Notes under the pieces: model-generated | The model's input: the letters and a program-made list of their open reading frames with translations, nothing else | Databases searched by the model: none | What the model was told of the DNA's origin: nothing | Shown: piece by piece, positions 50,375 to 59,038 of the stretch | How the letters are laid out: every line of letters begins with the position of its first letter | How positions within the stretch are numbered: position 1 is the stretch's first letter | Virus record (IMG/VR): IMGVR_UViG_3300001782_000005 | Location: 186,001 to 250,000 of that record | Length of the DNA: 64,000 nt | Direction: 5' to 3' (one strand) | Origin: a virus | Program-made: the position numbers and the translations under genes

Positions 50375-51186
50375 TGGCAGTATACTACTACAATATAACG
50401 AATAATACTAGTAATCCAATTAGGTTGCCTAGTAATCAAGTAGTAGATGCCACTTCTACAGTTAGTTTAACTTTACTTGAGTTTAGAACTTATTGTGAAC
50501 AAGATGATGAATTTTTGGAGTATGTATATAATGGAGATATAAGTGTAAGTTTTGGTCCTGGATATCAATCAGTCCATATACCAATACCTTCAGATGGAAT
50601 TCATGAAGTATTGAGAAATACTGATAAGATAAAAGGAATTGAAGTTGATGATTCTGGTATAAACCCTAGTTATTTCTTAACCTATAGAAGTGGTAGTGGG
50701 AAAATAGAATATCAACCCGTTGCTCAGTCATCCCTAACAACTCCTGACACAACAGCGGTTCTTTGGATTGATACTTTAAATTCTCTCATATGCTTTTGGG
50801 ATGAGGCAAGAGGTAAATGGTTAGCAACAGTCAAGAACGTTTTTGCATTTGGTAAAGCTTCTCTATCAAGAAATACTTATTTGAATGTATCTGGTATTGC
50901 ACCCAGTTCAGCAAATGTGGGTTATTTTGTATTTAGGTACGCAACTATAACAGGAGTATGGTGCAAAGTAGCGAGTATGACTGGCGCTTCAGATCCCTAT
51001 ATGGAAATAAGGACTATATTAGATGGAACGTTGTTCACTTTTGAAATACCAGACCCAGGTCTTGTATATTATAATAATGAGTTGAATATTGATATAGATA
51101 AAGGGAGGGTTCTTCAATGTTGGGTTAGAGATAGGTTTGTAGACCCTGTTGTTCAAGTTGAAATGTCGTGGAGATGTGGAATATGA
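50374..51186 (+). CDS. Tail fibre protein (270 aa)
   Basis: N-terminal SNPIRLPSNQVVDATSTVSL is a divergent attachment domain; DTTAVLWIDTLNSLICFWDE is a shaft-like repeat; the C-terminus (VFRYATITGVWCKV, VQVEMSWR) resembles the RIPRNAT domain. Coupled to neighbours by overlaps. Confidence 0.6.
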   Translation: MAVYYYNITNNTSNPIRLPSNQVVDATSTVSLTLLEFRTYCEQDDEFLEYVYNGDISVSFGPGYQSVHIPIPSDGIHEVLRNTDKIKGIEVDDSGINPSYFLTYRSGSGKIEYQPVAQSSLTTPDTTAVLWIDTLNSLICFWDEARGKWLATVKNVFAFGKASLSRNTYLNVSGIAPSSANVGYFVFRYATITGVWCKVASMTGASDPYMEIRTILDGTLFTFEIPDPGLVYYNNELNIDIDKGRVLQCWVRDRFVDPVVQVEMSWRCGI

Positions 51187-52919
51187 GGAAATTCTTAAAA
51201 AATCCGGGAGCATCTGATTTCTTGATAGATGATATGGGTCAAGCGCTTCCTCCTGGAGATGAACTTGAGATTCTTCAACACCAACTTCATGCATATTTAA
51301 ATAGTGAAGATTTAATACAAGCAATTAGAAATGGAGATATATTAGCTGGAGATGGTTGGACATACTATACAAACCCAGTAGAGGGTGAGTTATATTTTAG
51401 AACTAGATTCGATGATGATACTTATATTGTAGATGGCACATCAGTTACACAAATTACTCCTGCAGTTGTTCAAGATCAAACAACTGGAAAAAAGGGTACA
51501 ACTCTTTATATGAATCTCATAGGCATTATGAGGGAATTATATAATGCCCCTGAGAATCCTATATACGATCCTGACTTTCAGAAGTTTATTGGTCCTGGTG
51601 GAAGAGAAGTTGAGCATCTAGCACGAACTCTGAACCTTGAAGAAATACATGATAAAACTGGGTTTCATTGGATAGAATTACATAAAGGTGGTTATTATAA
51701 ACCATTTGATCTATTAACGTATTATGGATGGTTGAATTCCTTTAACTATTCGGATAATAGCTGGAATAACGAAAGTGTTGCAAAAGATATGGCCAGATAT
51801 AATTTGATTATATTTGGTGACGGTATACAAGATCCTGGTCATGGAGATTATTCAAATACTGAGATTATAATACCAAGGGTAAAAGCATTAAATCCGTGCG
51901 CTCTTATCTTTGGATATGTAACTGCAAATCAATCTCAAGCAAATTTTGAAACCAAAGTTGATCAATGGAATGATCTTGAGGTACATGGGATCTTCATGGA
52001 TGAGTGTGGTTATGATTATGGAATAGATCGTTCCGAATTTAATACTTTAGTTGACTACATTCATTCACAGACTAGTGCAAATTTAGTTATGACAAATGCT
52101 TGGACCACGGATCATATTATTGGTACGGCTAATGATCCTTCATATCCAAATTCAACTTATAATCCAGGTTTGGTTGAATCTCATCTAACAGCAGATGATT
52201 GGATACACCTTGAAAGTTTTCCAATCAATACAACTGAATATTCAGGAAATAACGGTTATGAATCTAGAACTGAATGGGCGAGTAGAGGTGTAAAAGCAAT
52301 AGGACATAGAGATACATACGGTATTAATTTAGTTGCAGGTGGAATAATTAATAACGATAATTCGAATGGACAAGACTTATTTGATTTTGGTTTTATCTCT
52401 GCCTGTATGTTTGCTTTAGATGGATATGGAACTTCAGATACAGGTTATGGAGCAAGTTCAGCAACTGTTGAATTCTGGAATCGACCAGATGTCAAAGGAG
52501 CTGGAAGAGTATGGGCCCCTGCTCCATCTGTTCAGAATGATATTAGTGATAACCAGATCTACTGGAGATATACCGATTTTGCTAAATTTATGTTAGATTT
52601 CTCTAGTGGAGCAGAAGATAGTTCAATAACTATTTTTGGTCAAGTGACTGCTACAGCACCTCCTGGTAGCGGTCCAACTATGAAAACAGGAACAACTACA
52701 ACTAATAATCAAGGAGATGGATCGGTTACCTTTAATACCGCATTTCCGGATATGAATTATTCTATTGTGATGTCTGCACAATATCCAAACGATGTTGCTG
52801 TTTGTATGTGGCAAAATAAGACAGCTGGTGGTTTTGATATAAGAACTGAGAATGATCAAGGGAATAATGAACCAAATGTTACTGTCGACTGGGCTGCTAC
52901 TGCTCATTATGATCCTTAA
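51183..52919 (+). CDS. Tail spike with spherulin-4/GH114-like TIM barrel
   Basis: A 578-aa protein (ATG at 51183 overlapping the previous TGA). N-terminal attachment domain (SDFLIDDMGQALPPGDEL), then residues about 175-470 resemble spherulin-4/GH114-like TIM barrels: LLTYYGWLNSFNY, LIIFGDGIQDPGHGDY, ALIFGYVTANQ, and HGIFMDECGYDYG with the acidic catalytic-type residues. The C-terminal ~80 residues are a beta domain. Relatives of GH114 cut galactosamine-rich polysaccharide. Likely a host-capsule depolymerase (inference). Confidence 0.7.
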   Translation: MRKFLKNPGASDFLIDDMGQALPPGDELEILQHQLHAYLNSEDLIQAIRNGDILAGDGWTYYTNPVEGELYFRTRFDDDTYIVDGTSVTQITPAVVQDQTTGKKGTTLYMNLIGIMRELYNAPENPIYDPDFQKFIGPGGREVEHLARTLNLEEIHDKTGFHWIELHKGGYYKPFDLLTYYGWLNSFNYSDNSWNNESVAKDMARYNLIIFGDGIQDPGHGDYSNTEIIIPRVKALNPCALIFGYVTANQSQANFETKVDQWNDLEVHGIFMDECGYDYGIDRSEFNTLVDYIHSQTSANLVMTNAWTTDHIIGTANDPSYPNSTYNPGLVESHLTADDWIHLESFPINTTEYSGNNGYESRTEWASRGVKAIGHRDTYGINLVAGGIINNDNSNGQDLFDFGFISACMFALDGYGTSDTGYGASSATVEFWNRPDVKGAGRVWAPAPSVQNDISDNQIYWRYTDFAKFMLDFSSGAEDSSITIFGQVTATAPPGSGPTMKTGTTTTNNQGDGSVTFNTAFPDMNYSIVMSAQYPNDVAVCMWQNKTAGGFDIRTENDQGNNEPNVTVDWAATAHYDP

Positions 52920-52936
52920 TTCTACCGGAGGATAAT

Positions 52937-54022
52937 ATGCCAAAAAAACCAAAACCGACAGAACCACCACCACAAACAACTACTAGCACGACGACATCAA
53001 CTGTAACAACTAGTACTTTGACAACTACTATACACGCTGATTTATTTACAACCACAACTTACTTTTTTGAGGAGGAAGAAGATATGTACTTTCGACCGAA
53101 AAACCTTTTGATTTATTATGGTTGGTTGAATGCTTTTAATTCTGCCCAGAATAGTTGGGATAATGAGAAGGTTGCTAAAGACCTTGCTAAATATAATTTG
53201 ATTGTATTTGGAGATGGAGTACAAGATCCAGGTCATGGTGATTTTGCCAATACACAAGTAATCATTCCTCGAGTGAAAGAATTGAATGCTGATGCCCTCA
53301 TCTTTGGTTATGTAACTGTAAATCAGGATTATTCTGTTTTTACTACAAAAGCAAGTCAATGGAATAGTCTTGCTGTCCATGGAATCTTTATGGACGAAGC
53401 AGGATATGACTATGGGAAAAATAGACAAGAGTTTAATCAAAGAGTAGATTTTGTTCATAATCAATCAGAAGCGAATGTTTGTTTTGCAAATGCATGGAAT
53501 ATTGATCATGTCCTTGGAACTGATGAAGATGCTTCTTATCCAAACTCAACTTATAATCCAGGTTTAGTCGAATCTAACCTAGATGAGAATGACTGGTACT
53601 TGATGGAGAGTTTTCCAATCAATACAGATGCATATACGGGTGGTTATGAACCACGAGCAGATTGGAAAGTTAGAGGCGAGAAAGCAGTTGATAAGAGAAA
53701 TCAGTGCCTTATAAACCTAGCTGCTTGTGGAATTATAAATGATGATAATGTTAACGGTCAAGTAATGTTTGAGTTTGGTTTTACTTCTGCCTGTATGTTT
53801 GCTCTTGAGGCATTTGGAACTTCAGATTCATTTTATGGAGCGAGTTCTGCAAAATCTCAGTTCTGGGCAAGACCACCTACCCTTGGTATAGGAATAATCT
53901 CAAAATATGACATAACAATTGCAGATGATACTGGAGATGTCTATTGGAGATATGTCGAATTTGGAAAGTTTATGCTTGACTTTACAAGTGGAGCCGAATC
54001 AAGTAGCATAACAAAATGGTAG
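52937..54022 (+). CDS. Second spherulin-4/GH114-like spike protein
   Basis: A 361-aa paralogue of the previous protein's barrel (LLIYYGWLNAFNSAQ, FGDGVQDPGHGDF, HGIFMDEAGYDYG). Its N-terminus is different: a Pro/Thr-rich linker (TTTSTTTSTVTTSTLTTT) instead of the attachment domain. Cys of DECGYDYG is replaced by Ala. Possibly a partner enzyme on the same spike. Confidence 0.7.
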   Translation: MPKKPKPTEPPPQTTTSTTTSTVTTSTLTTTIHADLFTTTTYFFEEEEDMYFRPKNLLIYYGWLNAFNSAQNSWDNEKVAKDLAKYNLIVFGDGVQDPGHGDFANTQVIIPRVKELNADALIFGYVTVNQDYSVFTTKASQWNSLAVHGIFMDEAGYDYGKNRQEFNQRVDFVHNQSEANVCFANAWNIDHVLGTDEDASYPNSTYNPGLVESNLDENDWYLMESFPINTDAYTGGYEPRADWKVRGEKAVDKRNQCLINLAACGIINDDNVNGQVMFEFGFTSACMFALEAFGTSDSFYGASSAKSQFWARPPTLGIGIISKYDITIADDTGDVYWRYVEFGKFMLDFTSGAESSSITKW

Positions 54023-54046
54023 AGTGTGGATCAAGGGGAATAATAA

Positions 54047-55162
54047 ATGCAGATTGGTCGTGTGGGAGATGTTATTCATGAAGATTTCACGGTTACTGAT
54101 ACTGCTGGTAATCGAATCCCCGGAATTGATTCCACTGCGTTTACATATCATATATTCGATGATACGGGGGCCGAAGTAAGTGCAACGGTCCCTGTATCTT
54201 TTACGGAATTAGGGTTTGGAAATTATAGATCTAGCTTTATCCCAAACGCAACTGGTGATTGGTATCTTATTGCTTATCATGATACCTATTTCCCTTGGGG
54301 TAAAGCGGATACTATTCAAGTGTTTGAGAATACATTTGATACTTTGGTACCTTTGCTTCAGAGGATTCTTGGCCTTGTTCAGGAAAACTTTTATATTGAT
54401 CAGACGACATTCAACGAATTTGGATGTATGATAACTGGCCGAATTAGAATCTATGACGATGCTGGAGATGTTGGAACTGATATTGGGGTAATTGAGACAT
54501 ATTGTATTACAGCAACTTATGATGCCGAGGGAAGACTGGAAACATATGAGGTTGTAACTTGTGGAAATCCCGGAAATCCAGGAAACCCTCATGGAATGCC
54601 GGTTCCACCAACTATAACTACAGTAACAACTACTACTGCTCCACCAGTAACTACAAGCACGTCAACTACAACAAGTACAACGACTACAACCACAACAACC
54701 TCAACAGCAACTACAACGAGTCCAGACTGGAGACTTTCAAAATCAATTCTTTTAAGTTCAGGAACTATTAATTCTGGAACAATTGTTAATACCTATACTG
54801 AAAATAATACATACCTTATATTAAACGAGATAGCCGGAAATCCTGGATTTGATTTTAGATTTGATTTTAATGATGTACCAACATCTAATATTGATATTTG
54901 TCTTGCTGGTTACTATCAAGGAAACCCAGCACATAATGTTAAAATTAGAGCATGGAACTTTAATACTTCTGTCTTTGACGACTTAACTGCTGCTACCACT
55001 GATTTTCCAAGTATAGTGGTGAAGAGTAGCTATAAATTTACAATTCAAAATGCTAATTATGTAAGTGGAGTTGGGCAAGCAATTATACAGATTATTCATA
55101 CATCGAATGGGTCAGCGGGTCACTTGTTCCATATTGATCATCTCTATTTGTGTGACCCATAA
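54047..55162 (+). CDS. Fibre protein with long Thr-rich linker
   Basis: A 371-aa protein. N-terminal beta domain (IHEDFTVTDTAGNRIPG; an Ig-like or attachment module), PGNPGNPHGMP and then a ~40-residue Thr/Ser run (about 195-228), and a C-terminal beta-sandwich (residues about 230-371). Such Thr-rich linkers are often O-glycosylated. No catalytic motif. Confidence 0.6.
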   Translation: MQIGRVGDVIHEDFTVTDTAGNRIPGIDSTAFTYHIFDDTGAEVSATVPVSFTELGFGNYRSSFIPNATGDWYLIAYHDTYFPWGKADTIQVFENTFDTLVPLLQRILGLVQENFYIDQTTFNEFGCMITGRIRIYDDAGDVGTDIGVIETYCITATYDAEGRLETYEVVTCGNPGNPGNPHGMPVPPTITTVTTTTAPPVTTSTSTTTSTTTTTTTTSTATTTSPDWRLSKSILLSSGTINSGTIVNTYTENNTYLILNEIAGNPGFDFRFDFNDVPTSNIDICLAGYYQGNPAHNVKIRAWNFNTSVFDDLTAATTDFPSIVVKSSYKFTIQNANYVSGVGQAIIQIIHTSNGSAGHLFHIDHLYLCDP

Positions 55163-55179
55163 GTTGAGGGAACAAATAT

Positions 55180-55398
55180 ATGAATGCTACTAGTGTTGCT
55201 ACAAAGGGGATAATTTGTTGTCCCTGTCCTGGTCTTATTCCCCCAGTAGGCGGCGCGGAAGTTTTGCGTATTGAAGAAGAAGAGATTAAAAGACCTTTGG
55301 TCATGGTTAAGAAAGTTGAATTAGAAGAAACTAAAGAAAGGGAAGACCTTACAGTAATTGAAGTGACCAAAGTAAAGTTTGATAATAATAATGATTAA
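55180..55398 (+). CDS. Small protein with Cys motif (72 aa)
   Basis: N-terminal CCPCPGLIPPVGG then an acidic/basic helix rich in Glu and Lys. Not recognised. GAGGGAAC site. Confidence 0.5.
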   Translation: MNATSVATKGIICCPCPGLIPPVGGAEVLRIEEEEIKRPLVMVKKVELEETKEREDLTVIEVTKVKFDNNND

Positions 55399-55415
55399 TT
55401 AGAGAGGATATTGCT

Positions 55416-56195
55416 ATGGCACTTAAATTAAAAGTCAATGAGAAAAGAACCCTTCAATTTGAAGTTCAAATTGGCGGCATTGATTATAAGGAACTGGTCG
55501 GGACACTTCGAGTTGTAGTAGATGATATTGAATATGGATTTCCGGCCGAAGTGCGTAGTGAATCTATCTCTGTTGACTTGCCAGCATTAAATAGAGTCGT
55601 CAAGAGATCTCTAAAAGACGATGAACTGCTAATGACTAAATTAGAGATCATAGGAAATGGTTTTTATATGGATCCTTGGAGAAGTGAATTTAGGGTAGTG
55701 AACCCTGTAAAAATAGAAGCAAAGGTTATTACCGAAGAAGATGAAGAAATCAAGAAAGAGAAAAAAGAGGTTAGTGTTAAATTAATAGAAGATGAAACTG
55801 TTATCCCTAAGAAGGGAGATAAGAGAAAGATTATAATTGACGACGATGAAGATGAAGCAAGTAAGATGGTTGAGCAAAGACTAAAAAGAATGCAAAATGC
55901 TGTTGATCGCTTTCTGACTGAAGGATTTCCTTCACCAAAAAAGAGACCTGTGAAAAAGAAGAGGACTTTAAAGAAAGAAGCCAAAACGCATATTCGGCCG
56001 GATCAAATTACTGAACAAGAAGTTTATAATTTAATGGAAGAAAAGGGTATGAAGAATTCTAAAGCACAGGAGGCTCTACTTGAGAGAGCAAAAGCAATGT
56101 GTCTCAGAGAAGATATGACATCTGAACCAGATCCCTCAGATGTCTATGAGGTTATAGAGAAGATGCTCTCTCCGAGGGATATAATAGATGGATAA
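55416..56195 (+). CDS. Structural or scaffold-like protein (259 aa)
   Basis: N-terminal beta domain (MALKLKVNEKRTLQFEVQIG) to about residue 95, then a strongly charged Lys/Glu/Asp linker (about 100-195) with KKRPVKKKRTLKK, and a C-terminal helical domain. Domain layout resembles phage core or neck proteins, but no family is recognised. GAGAGGAT site. Confidence 0.55.
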   Translation: MALKLKVNEKRTLQFEVQIGGIDYKELVGTLRVVVDDIEYGFPAEVRSESISVDLPALNRVVKRSLKDDELLMTKLEIIGNGFYMDPWRSEFRVVNPVKIEAKVITEEDEEIKKEKKEVSVKLIEDETVIPKKGDKRKIIIDDDEDEASKMVEQRLKRMQNAVDRFLTEGFPSPKKRPVKKKRTLKKEAKTHIRPDQITEQEVYNLMEEKGMKNSKAQEALLERAKAMCLREDMTSEPDPSDVYEVIEKMLSPRDIIDG

Positions 56196-56607
56196 ATTCA
56201 CGTTCTATGACTTTCTGCACGTGATTATTGCAGCGATTGCTACAGGTAGTATTGCATTACTGATATGGTTGGTTCAAGACTATTTCAAATTTAAATTTAA
56301 TTATGCAAAAGAATCTCTTACAATAGAAAGGTGGGAAGAACTTTGTAAGCAGTATAGAATTACTTGTGATGCAAGAATTTGTAGAAAGTTAGAAAATTTA
56401 GTCAAGACAATGGATGGGTGTTCAATTACTTTATCTGACCTCACTCGAGAAGTGTCTATAGTTCAAACTAAAATGGAACCACAAGCAGAGAAAATAAAGG
56501 AGATAGATGCTTTAAAAGTAAATTTAGTCCGCTTAGAAACTGAATTTGAGAGATATAAGCGTGAGGTTAATAATGCTAAGAAAAATATTAGAGGTGCTGA
56601 AACCTAG
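56188..56607 (+). CDS. Membrane-anchored coiled-coil protein (139 aa)
   Basis: One N-terminal membrane helix (residues about 8-29, LHVIIAAIATGSIALLIWLV), a Cys-containing middle, and a C-terminal coiled coil (KIKEIDALKVNLVRLETEFE). Overlaps both neighbours. Function unknown. Confidence 0.55.
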   Translation: MDKFTFYDFLHVIIAAIATGSIALLIWLVQDYFKFKFNYAKESLTIERWEELCKQYRITCDARICRKLENLVKTMDGCSITLSDLTREVSIVQTKMEPQAEKIKEIDALKVNLVRLETEFERYKREVNNAKKNIRGAET

Positions 56608-56962
56608 TAAACAGAAAACTATTTTTAGCGGAGGGAAATCTCTCATAGGAGAAATTCTAGTAATGAGAGACAAGTGTACGAATGAGCAAGTTTTGGAAGC
56701 ATTGGAGCAACAGAGAATAGAAGGTGCAGGAAGGAGAATAGGAAATTTGTTGTTACTAACTTGTAACCTTAGTCAAGATGATATTAGAGAGGCCCTTGAG
56801 ATTCAGTCATATCTCCGAGAAGAAGTTTGTGCAAATAAATCTATGAAGAAACTTGAAGAGGCCACAAAGAACTTCATAATGCAGAAAGAGATTTTTCTAG
56901 AATCTCTACAAAATGTTCATAATACTCTCGATGAAGCAAATGGTACATTGGACAATATATAA
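56573..56962 (+). CDS. MshEN / GspE-N-like domain protein (129 aa)
   Basis: Start at 56573 after GTGAGG. Two halves of the domain are visible: SLIGEILVMRDKCTNEQVLEALEQQ and RIGNLLLLTCNLSQDDIREALEIQ, the pattern of the N-terminal (MshEN) domain of type II secretion/type IV pilus ATPases, some of which bind c-di-GMP. No ATPase follows. It could interfere with pilus or secretion ATPases, in line with the pseudopilin at 1956 (inference). Confidence 0.55.
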   Translation: MLRKILEVLKPSKQKTIFSGGKSLIGEILVMRDKCTNEQVLEALEQQRIEGAGRRIGNLLLLTCNLSQDDIREALEIQSYLREEVCANKSMKKLEEATKNFIMQKEIFLESLQNVHNTLDEANGTLDNI

Positions 56963-57016
56963 GTGATTTTATTGTTCAAACAGAACATATTATAAATTAA
57001 GATAGGAGTACAGATA

Positions 57017-57385
57017 ATGAAACTTGACAAGTATCTAAATCAGCTCAATGAGCAAAAGGTAAAGATTCCGGTTGAGCACCCTGGTATTCTTGAAGTTCCT
57101 GAGGGAAAGAATGTTGAAGATCTTCCAATGTCCCATTTTCAGGATCTAATTAAGAAAAAAGGATGGGTAGAAATTTCAAAAGCTCTTATTAACTTGAAAG
57201 TCTGGAATCGTGAAAGAGATAAACCCCTTTCTAGCTGGGCTGATGGCATGCAAGAGAAACTTGCAAAGTGGGTTGAGAGTCAGAGAGAAAAGGGAGAGAT
57301 GAAAGAAGATGTTAAGCTTTCAACCTTCTCATATGTTAACTTGCTTAAAGAGCAAGCTAAGAGACAATTAAAACGTCCTCGCTAA
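57017..57385 (+). CDS. Hypothetical protein with C-terminal SYVNLLKE motif (122 aa)
   Basis: Basic-acidic protein; N-terminus MKLDKYLNQLNEQKVKIPVE. The end KLSTFSYVNLLKEQAKRQLK repeats the SYxNLLKE motif found near the N-terminus of the acidic head protein at 22278. The leader has AGAACATATTATAAATTAAG (56980-56999), similar to the recurrent plus element. Function unknown. Confidence 0.55.
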   Translation: MKLDKYLNQLNEQKVKIPVEHPGILEVPEGKNVEDLPMSHFQDLIKKKGWVEISKALINLKVWNRERDKPLSSWADGMQEKLAKWVESQREKGEMKEDVKLSTFSYVNLLKEQAKRQLKRPR

Positions 57386-57396
57386 CGGAATCAGAT

Positions 57397-57681
57397 ATGA
57401 ATCCGATAGTCGAAAGGTATTTGAAAATAATACAAAGATTGCCCTCCACATACAATCGCTTGAAGGAGATTGAGAAGGATGTAAGTGGTAGGATAGTTAG
57501 AAGTTTGACTAATCCTCAATTAATTGAGTTACATAGAAAATGTCATATGCTTTATGGAGCATGGACAAAGAAGGGAAATGTGAAGAGAGAAGCATTTGAA
57601 TTTCTTTTCAATGTACATGAAAAAATAGTAGAAGAAATGCTTCGTCGAAAAATAAATCACAATACTCCGCTGGAGATTTAA
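57397..57681 (+). CDS. Hypothetical helical protein (94 aa)
   Basis: Not recognised; basic, helical (VERYLKIIQRLPSTYNRLKE). 11 bp after the previous gene and 12 bp before tRNA-Gly. Confidence 0.5.
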   Translation: MNPIVERYLKIIQRLPSTYNRLKEIEKDVSGRIVRSLTNPQLIELHRKCHMLYGAWTKKGNVKREAFEFLFNVHEKIVEEMLRRKINHNTPLEI

Positions 57682-57693
57682 AAATGAATACAC

Positions 57694-57761
57694 GCGGAGG
57701 CCGGGTGGCCGGGATGGACCTTCCAAGTCCAGAAGGGGTTCGACTCCTCTCCCCCGCTCCA
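57694..57761 (+). tRNA. tRNA-Gly (anticodon TCC), short D-arm
   Basis: GCGGAGG/CCCCCGC acceptor (one A-C mismatch), anticodon arm TGGAC-CTTCCAA-GTCCA with anticodon TCC (reads GGA), T-arm AGGGG-TTCGACT-CCTCT, discriminator T and encoded CCA. The D-arm is a short CCGG-GTGG-CCGG, so the whole is only 68 nt with CCA. Confidence 0.85.
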
Positions 57762-57771
57762 AAAAATCTCT

Positions 57772-57811
57772 CCACTATGCTACAAAAATCCCTCCGATCT
57801 CAGCATAGTGG
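57772..57811 (+). ncRNA. 5' hairpin of structured RNA A
   Basis: CCACTATGCT (57772-57781) and AGCATAGTGG (57802-57811) form a perfect 10-bp stem with a 20-nt loop. The loop text CCTCCGATCT is echoed by CCTCTGATCT before RNA B, so it probably belongs to the same RNA. Confidence 0.6.
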
Positions 57812-57813
57812 TT

Positions 57814-57956
57814 GGTGCGAGTCCAGCCCATGCCGTCTGCGAATCTGCGGCCCTAGACACAGTTCGCACCAGAAAATCCTGACTGTGACTAGCCGACTCC
57901 GAGGGAAGATGTGGTTTGAGGAGCCCACCCCTTTTTAACAAGATTCGCATCTCCTC
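57814..57956 (+). ncRNA. Structured RNA A, paralogue of RNA B
   Basis: GGTGCGA (57814-57820) pairs with TCGCACC (57864-57870). CACAGT (57858-57863) pairs with ACTGTG (57882-57887), crossing that stem as an H-type pseudoknot. GAGGAG (57918-57923) pairs with CTCCTC (57951-57956) around a loop with five T. RNA B has all three helices with different bases (compensatory changes), plus identical TCTGCGGCCCT and GATGTGG-x-TTGAGG-like text. No known family recognised. Confidence 0.7.
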
Positions 57957-57999
57957 GATGCTATTGCCGCTGCCTTTACCTCTGATCTGCCGGGGGTTT

Positions 58000-58161
58000 G
58001 TGTGGTGTTTTGAGTCATGTCAATTCGTGTCTGCGGCCCTGCACGTGGTAGAGTTCGGTCCACACTAGAAAAAGGCCGCTGAACTCGTCCTCCTTTGGGA
58101 TAGATGTGGCTGAGGGGGTCCACTCCTTTTTTAAAAGGGTCGCAACCCCCTCAATTTTTTT
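58000..58161 (+). ncRNA. Structured RNA B, paralogue of RNA A
   Basis: GTGTGG (58000-58005)/CCACAC (58060-58065); GAGTTC (58051-58056)/GAACTC (58081-58086) pseudoknot; TGAGGGGGT (58111-58119)/ACCCCCTCA (58145-58153) followed by seven T, an intrinsic terminator for both RNAs. Shares TCTGCGGCCCT (58030-58040), TAGAAAA and GATGTGGCTGAGG-type text with RNA A. GCGGCC can also pair with GGCCGC (58074-58079). Confidence 0.7.
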
Positions 58162-58182
58162 CGTTTATAGAAGGAGTGAATG

Positions 58183-58608
58183 ATGAATAAAATTGATGAG
58201 TTGAAAAAATGGTTCGAAGAAATTGCTAGATACTGTCGAGTTGATAGGTTTCTAGAAGTCGTTGAAGATGAGGGAGAAGGAGATGGGAAAGGTTATGAGC
58301 ATCGACTACGAGTTAGGTTATATACAAATGATCATAAATATGCCATAGTTGCTCATGACCGCAGTAAGGACAAAGGTTACCTTGGTTGTGTAGTATCCAC
58401 AAGAAAACCAAGAGCTGGAGAAGACTGGACTCGTGGTAACGATTTAGCGGATGGCCCTTTTGAGAAGGAGACGTGGGAAAGAATTAAGAATGATATTATT
58501 GCTTATGAATTGGTTCCTATTACACTAAAAGTTGAAGCTAAGGCAGATATTCCAGTAGAGGGGCCTTCAATTGAACCAGGAAATGAGGTTCAGGATGTTG
58601 GATGCTGA
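58183..58608 (+). CDS. Hypothetical protein (141 aa)
   Basis: Start at 58183 (or ATG 58180) after AAGGAG. Resembles small soluble phage proteins: VRLYTNDHKYAIVAHDRSKDKGYLGC then TRGNDLADGPFEKETW. Family not recognised. Confidence 0.55.
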   Translation: MNKIDELKKWFEEIARYCRVDRFLEVVEDEGEGDGKGYEHRLRVRLYTNDHKYAIVAHDRSKDKGYLGCVVSTRKPRAGEDWTRGNDLADGPFEKETWERIKNDIIAYELVPITLKVEAKADIPVEGPSIEPGNEVQDVGC

Positions 58609-58780
58609 AACGTGGGTAAAATTCTGTGAGAAACTTTTTCCAGGATATAGGAATCTTACGAAAGAGGAAGCAGAGACCCACCATAACTTTCTATACAATT
58701 TCTTTGAGGAACAGAAAGATCCTGATCCAGAAATTCAGGAGGTTATCAATAATCATTTTTGGGAATTATTTGAGGATTAA
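58595..58780 (+). CDS. Small acidic protein (61 aa)
   Basis: Start at 58595 chosen by GAGG-x5 spacing; overlaps the previous gene by 14 bp. Helical, acidic (EEQKDPDPEIQEVINNHFWE). Not recognised. Confidence 0.5.
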   Translation: MLDAETWVKFCEKLFPGYRNLTKEEAETHHNFLYNFFEEQKDPDPEIQEVINNHFWELFED

Positions 58781-58783
58781 CAA

Positions 58784-59038
58784 ATGAAAATTGTAAGGTG
58801 TTTATTTCGACATAGGTTTGTTAGCCTCAATATGTGTGAGAGAGAAATAGCAACCTGTAGATACCGTGGATCAAGAGTATGGGGAACTATATATGAGTTG
58901 TCTGGGCAATTGTCAAAGAATCCTAGTGAAGTAGATGTTATCAAACCAATGAAATGTAGAAACTTTATAAAACTAGAGGGTTATAAGAGGAATAGAAATG
59001 ACAGGAACTATGATCTTAGGCACGTGCGCAAAATGTGA
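58784..59038 (+). CDS. Basic Cys-containing protein (84 aa)
   Basis: Not recognised. Basic with scattered Cys (MKIVRCLFRHRF; LNMCEREIATCRYRGSR; MKCRNF), possibly metal-binding. Overlaps the next gene by 41 bp. Confidence 0.45.
   Translation: MKIVRCLFRHRFVSLNMCEREIATCRYRGSRVWGTIYELSGQLSKNPSEVDVIKPMKCRNFIKLEGYKRNRNDRNYDLRHVRKM

Noticed and set aside
57684-57938. Open frame over tRNA-Gly and RNA A
   Set aside because: It covers a clear tRNA and structured RNA and has no coding character.
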